A DNA stretch of 64,000 nucleotides, taken from NCBI RefSeq assembly GCF_900115245.1, contig NZ_FOVT01000014.1, positions 1 through 64,000 on the forward strand. Reading direction: 5' to 3'. Under the pieces are notes generated by a model. The model worked only from the letters and a program-made list of their open reading frames with translations, was not told where the DNA came from and ran no database searches. The translations under genes and the position numbers were made by a program. This document shows positions 8,379-15,422 of the stretch, piece by piece; position 1 is the first letter of the stretch; each line of letters opens with the position of its first letter. This stretch comes from Mesorhizobium sp. NFR06 (GTDB lineage Bacteria > Pseudomonadota > Alphaproteobacteria > Rhizobiales > Rhizobiaceae).

Positions 8379-8741
8379 ATGGCTAGCCCCAAAGAAATCA
8401 TCCAGCGCCGTGCGCAGCGCGTACGTCGCCAGCTCAAGAAAGTCGCCGGCGAGCGTCCGCGGCTTTCGGTGCACCGCACCTCGAAGAACATCTACGTCCA
8501 GGTCATCGACGACGCGAACGGCCACACGTTGGCTGCTGCCTCGACGCTCGAGAAGGATCTCAAGGGTTCGCTCAAGACCGGCGCCGACACCGCTGCCGCC
8601 GCTGCCGTCGGCAAGCTGATCGCCGAGCGCGCCGTCAAGGCCGGCGTCAAGGAAGTCGTCTTCGACCGCGGTCCGTATATCTATCACGGCCGCGTCAAGG
8701 CGCTGGCAGAGGCTGCCCGCGAAGGTGGCCTCAGCTTCTGA
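8379..8741 (+). CDS. rplR: 50S ribosomal protein L18
   Basis: 120 residues. RLSVHRTSKNIYVQVIDD and the C-terminal VFDRGPYIYHGRVKALAEAAREGGL are typical. L18 binds 5S rRNA with L5. GAAGGCAAGGAATTC precedes the ATG. Its TGA at 8739-8741 abuts a palindromic repeat element. Confidence 0.98.
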   Translation: MASPKEIIQRRAQRVRRQLKKVAGERPRLSVHRTSKNIYVQVIDDANGHTLAAASTLEKDLKGSLKTGADTAAAAAVGKLIAERAVKAGVKEVVFDRGPYIYHGRVKALAEAAREGGLSF

Positions 8742-8742
8742 T

Positions 8743-8806
8743 GCATGATACCCGACCGGGAGGTCGGCGCCGCGAAAAGGTGCAGACTTTTCGGACAAGA
8801 TCATGC
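8743..8806. repeat. Palindromic rhizobial intergenic repeat between rplR and rpsE
   Basis: A 64-bp element bounded by a 7-bp terminal inverted repeat, GCATGAT (8743-8749) and ATCATGC (8800-8806). It contains two further perfect palindromes: CCGACC/GGTCGG (8752-8757, 8762-8767) and CGAAAAG/CTTTTCG (8773-8779, 8787-8793). The combination of a CGAAAAG hairpin and terminal GATCATGC resembles, from memory, a palindromic element scattered through Mesorhizobium and other Rhizobiales. It starts two bases after the rplR stop and lies inside the operon. Confidence 0.75.
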
Positions 8807-8891
8807 AAAGGAGAAATTCACCGCTGACGACCCAAAACGTGGCGTCGGCAAACAGCAACCCGTGCTTCCGGAAAAGAACAAGGACTAGGAT

Positions 8892-9461
8892 ATGGCACAG
8901 GAACGTAGAGAAGGCGGCCGCGGCCGAGAGCGTGAACGCGAAGAGCGTGACGACGGCATGGTGGACAAGCTCGTCCATATCAACCGCGTCGCCAAGGTGG
9001 TTAAGGGTGGTCGTCGCTTCGGCTTCGCCGCTCTCGTCGTCGTCGGCGACCAGAAGGGCCGCGTCGGCTTCGGCCATGGCAAGGCGCGCGAAGTGCCGGA
9101 AGCGATCCGCAAGGCGACCGAGTCGGCAAAGCGCGACATGATCTTCGTGCCGCTGCGTTCGGGCCGTACGCTGCATCACGACGTCGAGGGCCGCTGGGGC
9201 GCCGGACGCGTTCTGCTGCGCGCCGCGAAGCAGGGCACCGGCATCATCGCCGGTGGTCCGATGCGCGCCGTCTTCGAGACGCTTGGCATGCATGACGTCG
9301 TCGCCAAGTCGATGGGCTCGTCGAACCCCTACAACATGGTTCGCGCCACCTTCGACGCGCTGAAGAGCCAGATGCATCCGAAGGATGTGGCTGCCGCGCG
9401 CGGCATCAAGTACTCGACCCTTCAGGCCCGCCGCGGCACCGCCGTTGCGGCTGAAGAATAG
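8892..9461 (+). CDS. rpsE: 30S ribosomal protein S5
   Basis: 189 residues with the alphaproteobacterial Arg/Glu-rich N-terminal extension, then VDKLVHINRVAKVVKGGRRFGF and the dsRNA-binding-like S5 domain ending in MHPKDVAAARG. S5 takes part in mRNA unwinding and fidelity. It follows a 150-bp spacer that carries the repeat at 8743-8806, after which 85 bp remain as an untranslated segment. Confidence 0.98.
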   Translation: MAQERREGGRGREREREERDDGMVDKLVHINRVAKVVKGGRRFGFAALVVVGDQKGRVGFGHGKAREVPEAIRKATESAKRDMIFVPLRSGRTLHHDVEGRWGAGRVLLRAAKQGTGIIAGGPMRAVFETLGMHDVVAKSMGSSNPYNMVRATFDALKSQMHPKDVAAARGIKYSTLQARRGTAVAAEE

Positions 9462-9486
9462 TCGACGCTGACCAGGGATTTCGACC

Positions 9487-9684
9487 ATGGCCAAGAAAGC
9501 TACCAAGACCATCACCGTCGAGCAGATCGGCTCGCCGATCCGCCGGCCGAAGGAGCAGCGCGCGACGCTGGTCGGCCTCGGCCTGAACAAGATGCACAAG
9601 CGGCGCACGCTGGAAGACACTCCTTCCGTGCGCGGCATGATCGCCGCCGTCCAGCACCTCGTCCGCGTCGTGGACGAGGCCTGA
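9487..9684 (+). CDS. rpmD: 50S ribosomal protein L30
   Basis: 65 residues with the L30 core ITVEQIGSPIRRPKEQRATLVGLGLNKMHKRR. It lies between rpsE and rplO, the conserved spc order, with 25- and 22-bp spacers. Confidence 0.97.
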   Translation: MAKKATKTITVEQIGSPIRRPKEQRATLVGLGLNKMHKRRTLEDTPSVRGMIAAVQHLVRVVDEA

Positions 9685-9706
9685 ACGGAAGCGCAGGAGA
9701 AGCAAC

Positions 9707-10180
9707 ATGAAACTCAACGATCTGCGTGACAAGGACGGCGCCACGCACTCCAGGAAGCGTCTCGGTCGCGGCATCGGCTCCGGCTCGGGCAAGACCGGCG
9801 GTCGCGGCGTCAAGGGCCAGAAGGCCCGCTCGGGTGTTGCCATCAACGGCTTCGAGGGTGGCCAGATGCCGCTCTACCGGCGCCTGCCGAAGCGCGGCTT
9901 CAACAACCTGTTCGGCAAGAGCTTCGCGGTAGTGTCGCTGGCCAAGATCCAGGCCGCGATCGACGCCAAGAAGATCGATGCCAAGGAAACCGTGACGGCC
10001 GAGGCCCTGGTTGCCGCCGGTGTCATCCGCCGCGCCAAGGACGGCGTGCGCGTTCTCTCCGACGGCGAGCTCAAGGCCAAGCTCTCCTTCGACATCGCCG
10101 GCGCCTCCAAGGCCGCGATCGAGAAGATCGAGAAGGCCGGCGGTTCGGTGAAGTTGCCGGAAGCGGCCGCCGCCGAGTAA
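9707..10180 (+). CDS. rplO: 50S ribosomal protein L15
   Basis: 157 residues, MKLNDLRDKDGATHSRKRLGRGIGSG at the start and a long Gly/Lys-rich extension (GKTGGRGVKGQKARSG) that penetrates 23S rRNA. CAGGAGAAGCAAC precedes the ATG. The gap to secY is 191 bp and holds a strong hairpin. Confidence 0.98.
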   Translation: MKLNDLRDKDGATHSRKRLGRGIGSGSGKTGGRGVKGQKARSGVAINGFEGGQMPLYRRLPKRGFNNLFGKSFAVVSLAKIQAAIDAKKIDAKETVTAEALVAAGVIRRAKDGVRVLSDGELKAKLSFDIAGASKAAIEKIEKAGGSVKLPEAAAAE

Positions 10181-10254
10181 CGGCGATTTGAAGTGCGGCC
10201 GACCGGAATGACTTCGCATTTTCCGTCGAACCGCGCTTTGTTCAGTTGAATTGG

Positions 10255-10276
10255 GCGGCCGCGTCAACGCGGCCGC
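10255..10276. other. Near-perfect GC-rich hairpin upstream of secY
   Basis: GCGGCCGCGT (10255-10264) and ACGCGGCCGC (10267-10276) form a 10-bp perfect inverted repeat around CA. Each arm contains an 8-bp GCGGCCGC palindrome. It lies midway in the 191-bp rplO-secY spacer. There is no T run, so it is more likely a processing or attenuation structure than a terminator. A translational decoupling role for secY is speculative. Confidence 0.6.
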
Positions 10277-10371
10277 TTGCATGTTTACGGTCCGGAGCTT
10301 ATCTCGTGAGCTTCGGTGACACGCGCCGCCTGAGCTGCGGGCATCGAGCGTGACCCAGTGGAGAATCAGGC

Positions 10372-11712
10372 ATGGCTTCGGCTGCTGAACAACTAGCCTC
10401 CAATCTGAATTTTGCGGCCTTCGCCAAGGCCGAGGATCTGAAGAAGCGCATCTGGTTCACGATCGGCGCGCTGCTCGTCTACCGCCTTGGCACCTATATC
10501 CCGCTTCCCGGCATCAACCCCGACGCTTTCGCCCAGGCCTTCTCCTCGCAGAGCAAGGGCGTGCTGGGCATGTTCAACATGTTTGCCGGCGGCGCCGTGC
10601 AGCGCATGGCGATCTTTGCGCTGGGCATCATGCCTTACATCTCCGCCTCCATCATCATGCAGCTGATGACCTCGGTCATCCCGTCGCTGGAATCGCTGAA
10701 GAAGGAAGGCGAGCAGGGCCGCAAGATCATCAACCAGTACACGCGCTACGGCACCGTGCTGCTGGCACTGATCCAGGCCTACGGCATTTCGATCGGCCTC
10801 GAGGGCGGCAACGGCATCGTCAACGATCCCGGCATGTTCTTCCGCATCTCGACCGTCGTCACCCTGGTCGGCGGCACCATGTTCCTGATGTGGCTCGGCG
10901 AGCAGATCACGGCGCGCGGCATCGGCAACGGCATTTCGCTGATCATCTTCTCCGGCATCGTCGCCGGCCTGCCGCGGGCGATCTCCGGCACGCTGGAACT
11001 CGGCCGCACCGGGGCTTTGTCGACCGGCCTCATCCTGGCGATCATCGTGCTCGCCATCATCGTCATTGCGCTGATCGTCTTCTTCGAGCGTGCGCAGCGT
11101 CGCCTGCTCATCCAGTATCCGAAGCGACAGGTCGGCAACCGCATGTTCCAGGGCGATACCTCGCACCTGCCGCTGAAGCTCAACACCTCGGGTGTCATCC
11201 CGCCGATCTTCGCGTCATCGCTGCTGCTGCTGCCGGCGACCGTTGCCGGCTTCTCACAGGCGACCAACCTGCCGGCCTGGGCAAGCACGATCCTGGCCTC
11301 GCTCGGCCACGGTCAGCCGCTCTACATGATCTTCTACGCAGGCATGATCGTCTTCTTTGCCTTCTTCTACACGGCGATCGTCTTCAACCCGAAGGACACG
11401 GCCGACCAGCTCAAGAAGCATTCCGGCTTCATCCCGGGCTATCGTCCGGGCGAGCGCACCGCCGAATATATCGACTATGTTCTGACGCGCATCACCGTCA
11501 TCGGCGCCATCTACCTGGTGCTTGTCTGTCTGCTGCCGGAGTTCCTGATTTCGGCGACTGGCGTACCTTTCTACCTCGGTGGCACATCGCTTCTGATTGT
11601 GGTCAGTGTCACGCTCGACACGGTGGCGCAGATTCAGGGTCACCTGATCGCGCACCAGTATGAGGGGCTGATCAAGAAGTCGAAGTTGCGCGGGGGGAAG
11701 AGGAGCAGATGA
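10372..11712 (+). CDS. secY: Preprotein translocase subunit SecY
   Basis: 446 residues with ten predicted membrane segments. It has the conserved plug/TM2 region around GIMPYISASIIMQLMTSVIPSLE, the cytoplasmic NRMFQGDTSHLPLKLNTSGVIP loop and PGERTAEYIDYVLTRIT. SecY is the protein-conducting channel of the inner membrane. It starts at MASAAEQLASNLNFAAFAKAED. The stop overlaps the adk start (ATGA at 11709-11712). Confidence 0.99.
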   Translation: MASAAEQLASNLNFAAFAKAEDLKKRIWFTIGALLVYRLGTYIPLPGINPDAFAQAFSSQSKGVLGMFNMFAGGAVQRMAIFALGIMPYISASIIMQLMTSVIPSLESLKKEGEQGRKIINQYTRYGTVLLALIQAYGISIGLEGGNGIVNDPGMFFRISTVVTLVGGTMFLMWLGEQITARGIGNGISLIIFSGIVAGLPRAISGTLELGRTGALSTGLILAIIVLAIIVIALIVFFERAQRRLLIQYPKRQVGNRMFQGDTSHLPLKLNTSGVIPPIFASSLLLLPATVAGFSQATNLPAWASTILASLGHGQPLYMIFYAGMIVFFAFFYTAIVFNPKDTADQLKKHSGFIPGYRPGERTAEYIDYVLTRITVIGAIYLVLVCLLPEFLISATGVPFYLGGTSLLIVVSVTLDTVAQIQGHLIAHQYEGLIKKSKLRGGKRSR

Positions 11713-12299
11713 GGCTGATATTGCTTGGGCCGCCAGGGGCGGGCAAGGGGACGCAAGCACAAAGACTGGTAGAAAAACACGGCATACCCCAGCTCTCGAC
11801 GGGCGACATGCTGCGTGCCGCCGTCCAGGCCGGAACCGAGGTCGGCAAGCGCGCCAAGGCGGTGATGGATGCCGGTGAATTGGTCTCGGACGCGATCGTC
11901 AACGCCATCGTCGCCGAACGCATCGATCAGCCGGATTGCGCCAGGGGTTTCATCCTCGACGGCTATCCGCGCACGCTGGTGCAGGCCGACGCGGTCGAAG
12001 CCATGCTTGCCGAACGCGGCATTGCGCTGGACACCGTCATTGAGCTGGTCGTCGACGACAAAGCGCTGGTCGGCCGAATCGTCAAGCGCGCCGAGGATGC
12101 CAAGGCCGCCGGCCAGCCAGTGCGCAAGGACGACAACCCGGCGGTTTTCGAAGAACGGCTGCGCGAATACTACAAAAAGACGGCGCCGCTGATCGGCTAC
12201 TACTACGCCAAAGGCAAGCTCAAGACTGTCGACGGCATGGCCGGTATCGATGCGGTGACCTCCGAGATCGGCAACGTGCTCGCCGCGGCGGCGAGGTAG
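11709..12299 (+). CDS. adk: Adenylate kinase (short type)
   Basis: 196 residues. The P-loop GPPGAGKGTQ spans residues 7-16, with DGYPRT in the core. The LID segment is short (around VGRIVKRAEDAKAAGQPVRKDDN), as in the roughly 190-residue short adenylate kinases of alphaproteobacteria, versus 214 residues in E. coli. It interconverts ATP+AMP and 2 ADP. It is coupled to secY by a 4-bp overlap; adk in this position is common in alphaproteobacteria. Confidence 0.98.
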   Translation: MRLILLGPPGAGKGTQAQRLVEKHGIPQLSTGDMLRAAVQAGTEVGKRAKAVMDAGELVSDAIVNAIVAERIDQPDCARGFILDGYPRTLVQADAVEAMLAERGIALDTVIELVVDDKALVGRIVKRAEDAKAAGQPVRKDDNPAVFEERLREYYKKTAPLIGYYYAKGKLKTVDGMAGIDAVTSEIGNVLAAAAR

Positions 12300-12324
12300 G
12301 CCGGGCCGACAATTAAAGATTGCG

Positions 12325-12354
12325 CTTGACTGAAGTGGGCCGTTGGGGTATGGC
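12325..12354 (+). promoter_or_regulatory. Candidate internal sigma-70 promoter for rpsM-rpsK-rpoA-rplQ
   Basis: CTTGACT (12325-12331, with TTGACT as the -35) and TATGGC (12349-12354 as the -10) are separated by exactly 17 bp. The CTTGAC form is the favoured -35 in alphaproteobacteria. It lies in the 209-bp adk-rpsM gap. A small hairpin follows downstream (CTTGCCC 12385-12391 with GGGCAAG 12396-12402). It would let the alpha block be transcribed separately. No experimental support is visible here. Confidence 0.5.
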
Positions 12355-12508
12355 GGCCCGTCTTCCTATCAGGCATGGACTTTGCTTGCCCTTGCGGGCA
12401 AGGCGGTCGCTTTGAACCAGGAAACTCCCGCAAGGGCCGGCCTCCACCGGACGCGGGGCAACTTCGATAGCGCCGGCTTGTCCGGCCCATATGGAGAAAG
12501 AGAAGAAA

Positions 12509-12877
12509 ATGGCTCGTATAGCCGGCGTCAACATTCCGACCAACAAGCGCGTCGTCATCGCGCTTCAGTACATTCACGGCATCGGCAAGAAGTTTGCCCA
12601 GGAGATCGTCGACAAGGTCGGCATCCCGGCCGACCGTCGCGTCAACCAGCTGACCGACGCGGAAGTGCTGCAGATCCGCGAGACGATCGACCGCGACTAC
12701 CAGGTCGAAGGCGACCTGCGCCGCGAAGTCTCGATGAACATCAAGCGGCTCATGGACCTCGGCTGCTATCGCGGCCTGCGTCACCGCCGCTCGCTGCCGG
12801 TCCGCGGCCAGCGCACGCATACCAATGCGCGCACCCGCAAGGGCCCGGCCAAGGCAATCGCCGGCAAGAAGAAGTAA
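12509..12877 (+). CDS. rpsM: 30S ribosomal protein S13
   Basis: 122 residues from the ATG at 12509 (MARIAGVNIPTNKRVVIAL), chosen over the in-frame ATG 18 bp upstream because GAGAAAGAGAAGAAA supplies the binding site and the family start matches. HRRSLPVRGQRTHTNARTRKGP is the conserved C-terminal segment. S13 touches S19 and P-site tRNA in the 30S head. Confidence 0.98.
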   Translation: MARIAGVNIPTNKRVVIALQYIHGIGKKFAQEIVDKVGIPADRRVNQLTDAEVLQIRETIDRDYQVEGDLRREVSMNIKRLMDLGCYRGLRHRRSLPVRGQRTHTNARTRKGPAKAIAGKKK

Positions 12878-12878
12878 T

Positions 12879-12980
12879 TAGGGGAATATGGGAGTAGGGG
12901 AGTAAGGCAGTAGGGAATAGTCCGAGAATCGGATCGTTCATTTCCCTGCTCCCTTACTTCCCTATTCCCCTACTCCCTTA
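12879..12980. repeat. Long inverted repeat with purine-rich reiterated arms (rpsM-rpsK gap)
   Basis: The left arm (12879-12917) and right arm (12942-12980) are each 39 nt and match at 32 of 39 positions when one is reverse-complemented, around a 24-nt loop. The arms consist of slightly varied copies of a GGGAGTA/GGGAATA word, so each arm is itself a degenerate short tandem array. It begins two bases after the rpsM stop. RNA from this region would form a very long hairpin inside the operon. Confidence 0.8.
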
Positions 12981-13035
12981 CCAAGGTGGAGCCGCTGGCA
13001 TTACGGCGGTGTAGAGATCAACTGAAAGGACTACC

Positions 13036-13425
13036 ATGGCCAAGGAAGCCGCTCGTGTTCGCCGTCGCGAACGCAAGAACATCTCGTCGGGCGTTGCCCA
13101 CGTCAATTCGACCTTTAACAACACCATGATCACCATCACCGACGCGCAGGGCAATTCGATAGCCTGGTCGTCGGCCGGCGCCCAGGGCTTCAAGGGTTCG
13201 CGCAAATCGACCCCGTTCGCTGCTCAGATGGCCGCTGAGGACGTCGCCAAGAAGGCGCAGGAACACGGCATGCGCATGCTCGAGGTCGAGGTCTGCGGAC
13301 CCGGCTCCGGTCGTGAATCGGCTCTCCGCGCGTTGCAGGCGGCAGGCTTCACCATCACCTCGATCCGTGACGTGACGCCGATCCCGCACAATGGCTGCCG
13401 TCCGCGCAAGAAGCGCCGCGTCTGA
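13036..13425 (+). CDS. rpsK: 30S ribosomal protein S11
   Basis: 129 residues. GVAHVNSTFNNTMITITDAQGN and the C-terminal DVTPIPHNGCRPRKKRRV are S11 signatures. It is a 30S platform protein contacting mRNA at the exit site. AAAGGACTACC precedes the ATG. rpsD does not follow, unlike in enterobacteria, which is usual for alphaproteobacteria. Confidence 0.98.
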   Translation: MAKEAARVRRRERKNISSGVAHVNSTFNNTMITITDAQGNSIAWSSAGAQGFKGSRKSTPFAAQMAAEDVAKKAQEHGMRMLEVEVCGPGSGRESALRALQAAGFTITSIRDVTPIPHNGCRPRKKRRV

Positions 13426-13436
13426 TTTTTTAAACG

Positions 13437-13470
13437 CCGCGCGAACGCCAGGGCGTTCCTCCGCGGTTTT
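13437..13470 (+). terminator. Hairpin plus short T run between rpsK and rpoA (possible attenuator)
   Basis: GAACGCC (13443-13449) pairs with GGCGTTC (13452-13458), extended by CCGC (13437-13440) with GCGG (13463-13466) after an internal bulge, and TTTT follows at 13467-13470. It lies within the operon, so it could attenuate rpoA-rplQ transcription or simply be a processing hairpin. Confidence 0.4.
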
Positions 13471-13523
13471 CCGTGTCGCCCGCCACGATTGGATGGTGGC
13501 GGGGCAAAGGAAGGAAGATATTT

Positions 13524-14534
13524 ATGATCCAGAAAAACTGGCAGGAACTGATCAAGCCGAACAAGATCGAGTTCTCGTCGAAGAAGAAGACGCTGACCAC
13601 GCTGGTGGCCGAGCCGCTCGAACGCGGCTTTGGCCTGACGCTGGGCAACGCGCTGCGGCGCGTGCTTCTGTCTTCGCTGCGCGGCGCGGCTGTGACTGCC
13701 GTGCAGATCGACGGCGTTCTGCATGAATTCTCGTCCATCGCCGGCGTGCGCGAGGACGTGACCGACATTGTGCTCAACATCAAGGAAATCGCCATCCGCA
13801 TGGAAGGCGATGGGCCCAAGCGCATGGTCGTTCGCAAGCAGGGCCCTGGCGCCGTGCTGGCAGGCGACATCCAGACCGTCGGCGACGTCGAGATCCTCAA
13901 CCCCGACCACGTCATCTGCACGCTGGACGAGGGCGCCGAGATCCGCATGGAGTTCACCGTCGACACCGGCAAGGGCTACGTGCCGGCCGAGCGCAACCGC
14001 GCCGAGGACGCGCCGATCGGCCTGATCCCGGTCGACAGCCTCTATTCGCCGGTCAAGAAGGTCTCCTACAAGGTCGAGAACACCCGCGAGGGCCAGGTTC
14101 TCGATTATGACAAGCTGACCATGACCATCGAGACCAACGGTTCGATCTCGGGTGAGGACGCGGTGGCTTTCGCCGCCCGCATCCTGCAGGACCAGCTCGC
14201 TTTGTTCGTCAACTTCGACGAACCGCAGAAGGAAGTCGCCACCGAAGCCGTCACCGAGCTCGCCTTCAACCCGGCGCTGCTCAAGAAGGTCGACGAGCTC
14301 GAGCTTTCGGTGCGTTCGGCCAACTGCCTGAAGAACGACAACATCGTCTACATCGGCGACCTGATCCAGAAGACCGAAGCCGAGATGCTGCGCACCCCGA
14401 ACTTCGGTCGCAAGTCGCTGAACGAGATCAAGGAAGTGCTGGCGGCGATGGGCCTCCATCTCGGCATGGAAGTGCCGGACTGGCCGCCGGAAAACATCGA
14501 AGACCTCGCCAAGCGTTACGAAGATCAATACTGA
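13524..14534 (+). CDS. rpoA: DNA-directed RNA polymerase subunit alpha
   Basis: 336 residues from the ATG at 13524 (MIQKNWQELIKPNKIEF), chosen because AAGGAAGATATTT precedes it and the length fits. The upstream in-frame ATG at 13473 would add a non-conserved leader. The N-terminal dimerisation domain has ERGFGLTLGNALRRVLLSSLRG. The C-terminal DNA- and activator-binding domain has SVRSANCLKNDNIVYIGDL and NFGRKSLNEIKEVLAAMGL. Confidence 0.98.
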   Translation: MIQKNWQELIKPNKIEFSSKKKTLTTLVAEPLERGFGLTLGNALRRVLLSSLRGAAVTAVQIDGVLHEFSSIAGVREDVTDIVLNIKEIAIRMEGDGPKRMVVRKQGPGAVLAGDIQTVGDVEILNPDHVICTLDEGAEIRMEFTVDTGKGYVPAERNRAEDAPIGLIPVDSLYSPVKKVSYKVENTREGQVLDYDKLTMTIETNGSISGEDAVAFAARILQDQLALFVNFDEPQKEVATEAVTELAFNPALLKKVDELELSVRSANCLKNDNIVYIGDLIQKTEAEMLRTPNFGRKSLNEIKEVLAAMGLHLGMEVPDWPPENIEDLAKRYEDQY

Positions 14535-14536
14535 GC

Positions 14537-14632
14537 GGTGAATTGAGAATGGTGAAATGGTGAATGGTCGCCGGGTGGCGGCTTCGGAGAGGTAGAGCCC
14601 TTCCATTCACCATTCACCGTTGACCATTCACA
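14537..14632. repeat. Second long inverted repeat with reiterated arms (rpoA-rplQ gap)
   Basis: The left arm (about 14537-14567) and right arm (about 14603-14632) are complementary at about 25 of 30 positions with one bulged base, around a 35-nt loop. The arms repeat an ATGGTGA word (left) and its complement TCACCAT (right). The design is the same as the rpsM-rpsK element but the sequence is unrelated. The element begins three bases after the rpoA stop, well before the rplQ binding site. Confidence 0.75.
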
Positions 14633-14677
14633 AACGAAACAGCCGGGCCAACCGCCCACAACACCAGGAGAAGAGCC

Positions 14678-15109
14678 ATGCGCCATGGTTTTAAGGGCCG
14701 CCGGTTCGCCCGCAGCATCAGCCATCGCAAGTCGATGTTCGCCAATCTCGCCGTCTCGCTGATCGAGCATGAGCAGATCGTCACCACCCTGCCGAAGGCT
14801 AAGGACCTGCGTCCGATCGTCGAGAAGCTGGTGACGCTCGGCAAGCGCGGCGACCTGCACGCCCGCCGCCAGGTGATCGCGCAGATCGGCAATGAAGGCG
14901 TCGTCAAGCGCCTGTTCGACACCATCGCCCCGCGCTACGCCACCCGCAACGGCGGCTATCTGCGCATCATGAAGGCGGGCTTCCGCCAGGGCGACAACGC
15001 CGCGATGGCGGTCATCGAATTCGTCGACCGCGACACCTCGGCCAAGGGGGCTGCCGACCGCGCCCGCCTCGAGGCGGAAGGCGCCAACGAGGAAGCCGCG
15101 GCCGCCTGA
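14678..15109 (+). CDS. rplQ: 50S ribosomal protein L17
   Basis: 143 residues, MRHGFKGRRFARSISHRKSMFANLAVSLIEHEQIVTTLPKAK-type opening and a Glu/Ala-rich tail typical of alphaproteobacteria. CCAGGAGAAGAGCC precedes the ATG. It is the last gene of the ribosomal superoperon. Confidence 0.98.
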   Translation: MRHGFKGRRFARSISHRKSMFANLAVSLIEHEQIVTTLPKAKDLRPIVEKLVTLGKRGDLHARRQVIAQIGNEGVVKRLFDTIAPRYATRNGGYLRIMKAGFRQGDNAAMAVIEFVDRDTSAKGAADRARLEAEGANEEAAAA

Positions 15110-15135
15110 GGCCAAGCGTTTTCATCAATGACTTG

Positions 15136-15157
15136 AAGGGGCCTGCGGGCCCCTTTT
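15136..15157 (+). terminator. Intrinsic terminator of the ribosomal superoperon
   Basis: AAGGGGCC (15136-15143) and GGCCCCTT (15148-15155) form a perfect 8-bp stem with a TGCG loop, followed by TTTT within 15154-15157. It lies 27 bp after the rplQ stop. Confidence 0.9.
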
Positions 15158-15167
15158 GCGTTCGCGG

Positions 15168-15362
15168 TTAGCGAAGCATATCCAAATAGTCCTGGCCCGT
15201 GACCGCCAAACGAAGGTCCAAGGGAGACAAGCGTCCCGGCATGCCGGTCGTGAGAAAATCGCGAAACGAAGCAGGCTGCTTTTTGATCATATTGACGACG
15301 GCAGCCGATTGCAGATCCGGCGATAGCCGGTTACTGGCTGAAAATAATTCGATTTCATCGCC
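15168..15362 (-). pseudogene. Possible short gene or gene remnant upstream of the protease gene
   Basis: On the minus strand, 64 codons run open from just after a TAA at 15363-15365 to a TAA at 15168-15170. There is no ATG except at codon 24 (NMIKKQPASFRDF), which would give only 41 residues. The predicted text, with FRDFLTTGMPGRLSPLDLRLAVTGQ-like composition, looks protein-like and uses codons like its neighbours, but I do not recognise it. It may be the 3' relic of a larger gene or a chance frame. The rest of the 313-bp gap before 15423 shows only the terminator and the presumed protease promoter, with no clear -35/-10. Confidence 0.25.
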
Positions 15363-15422
15363 TTAGCCTTTCATTCCGCACAATCGTGGGGACAATGGCG
15401 CCCGATTTGGAAGGATTCGAAA

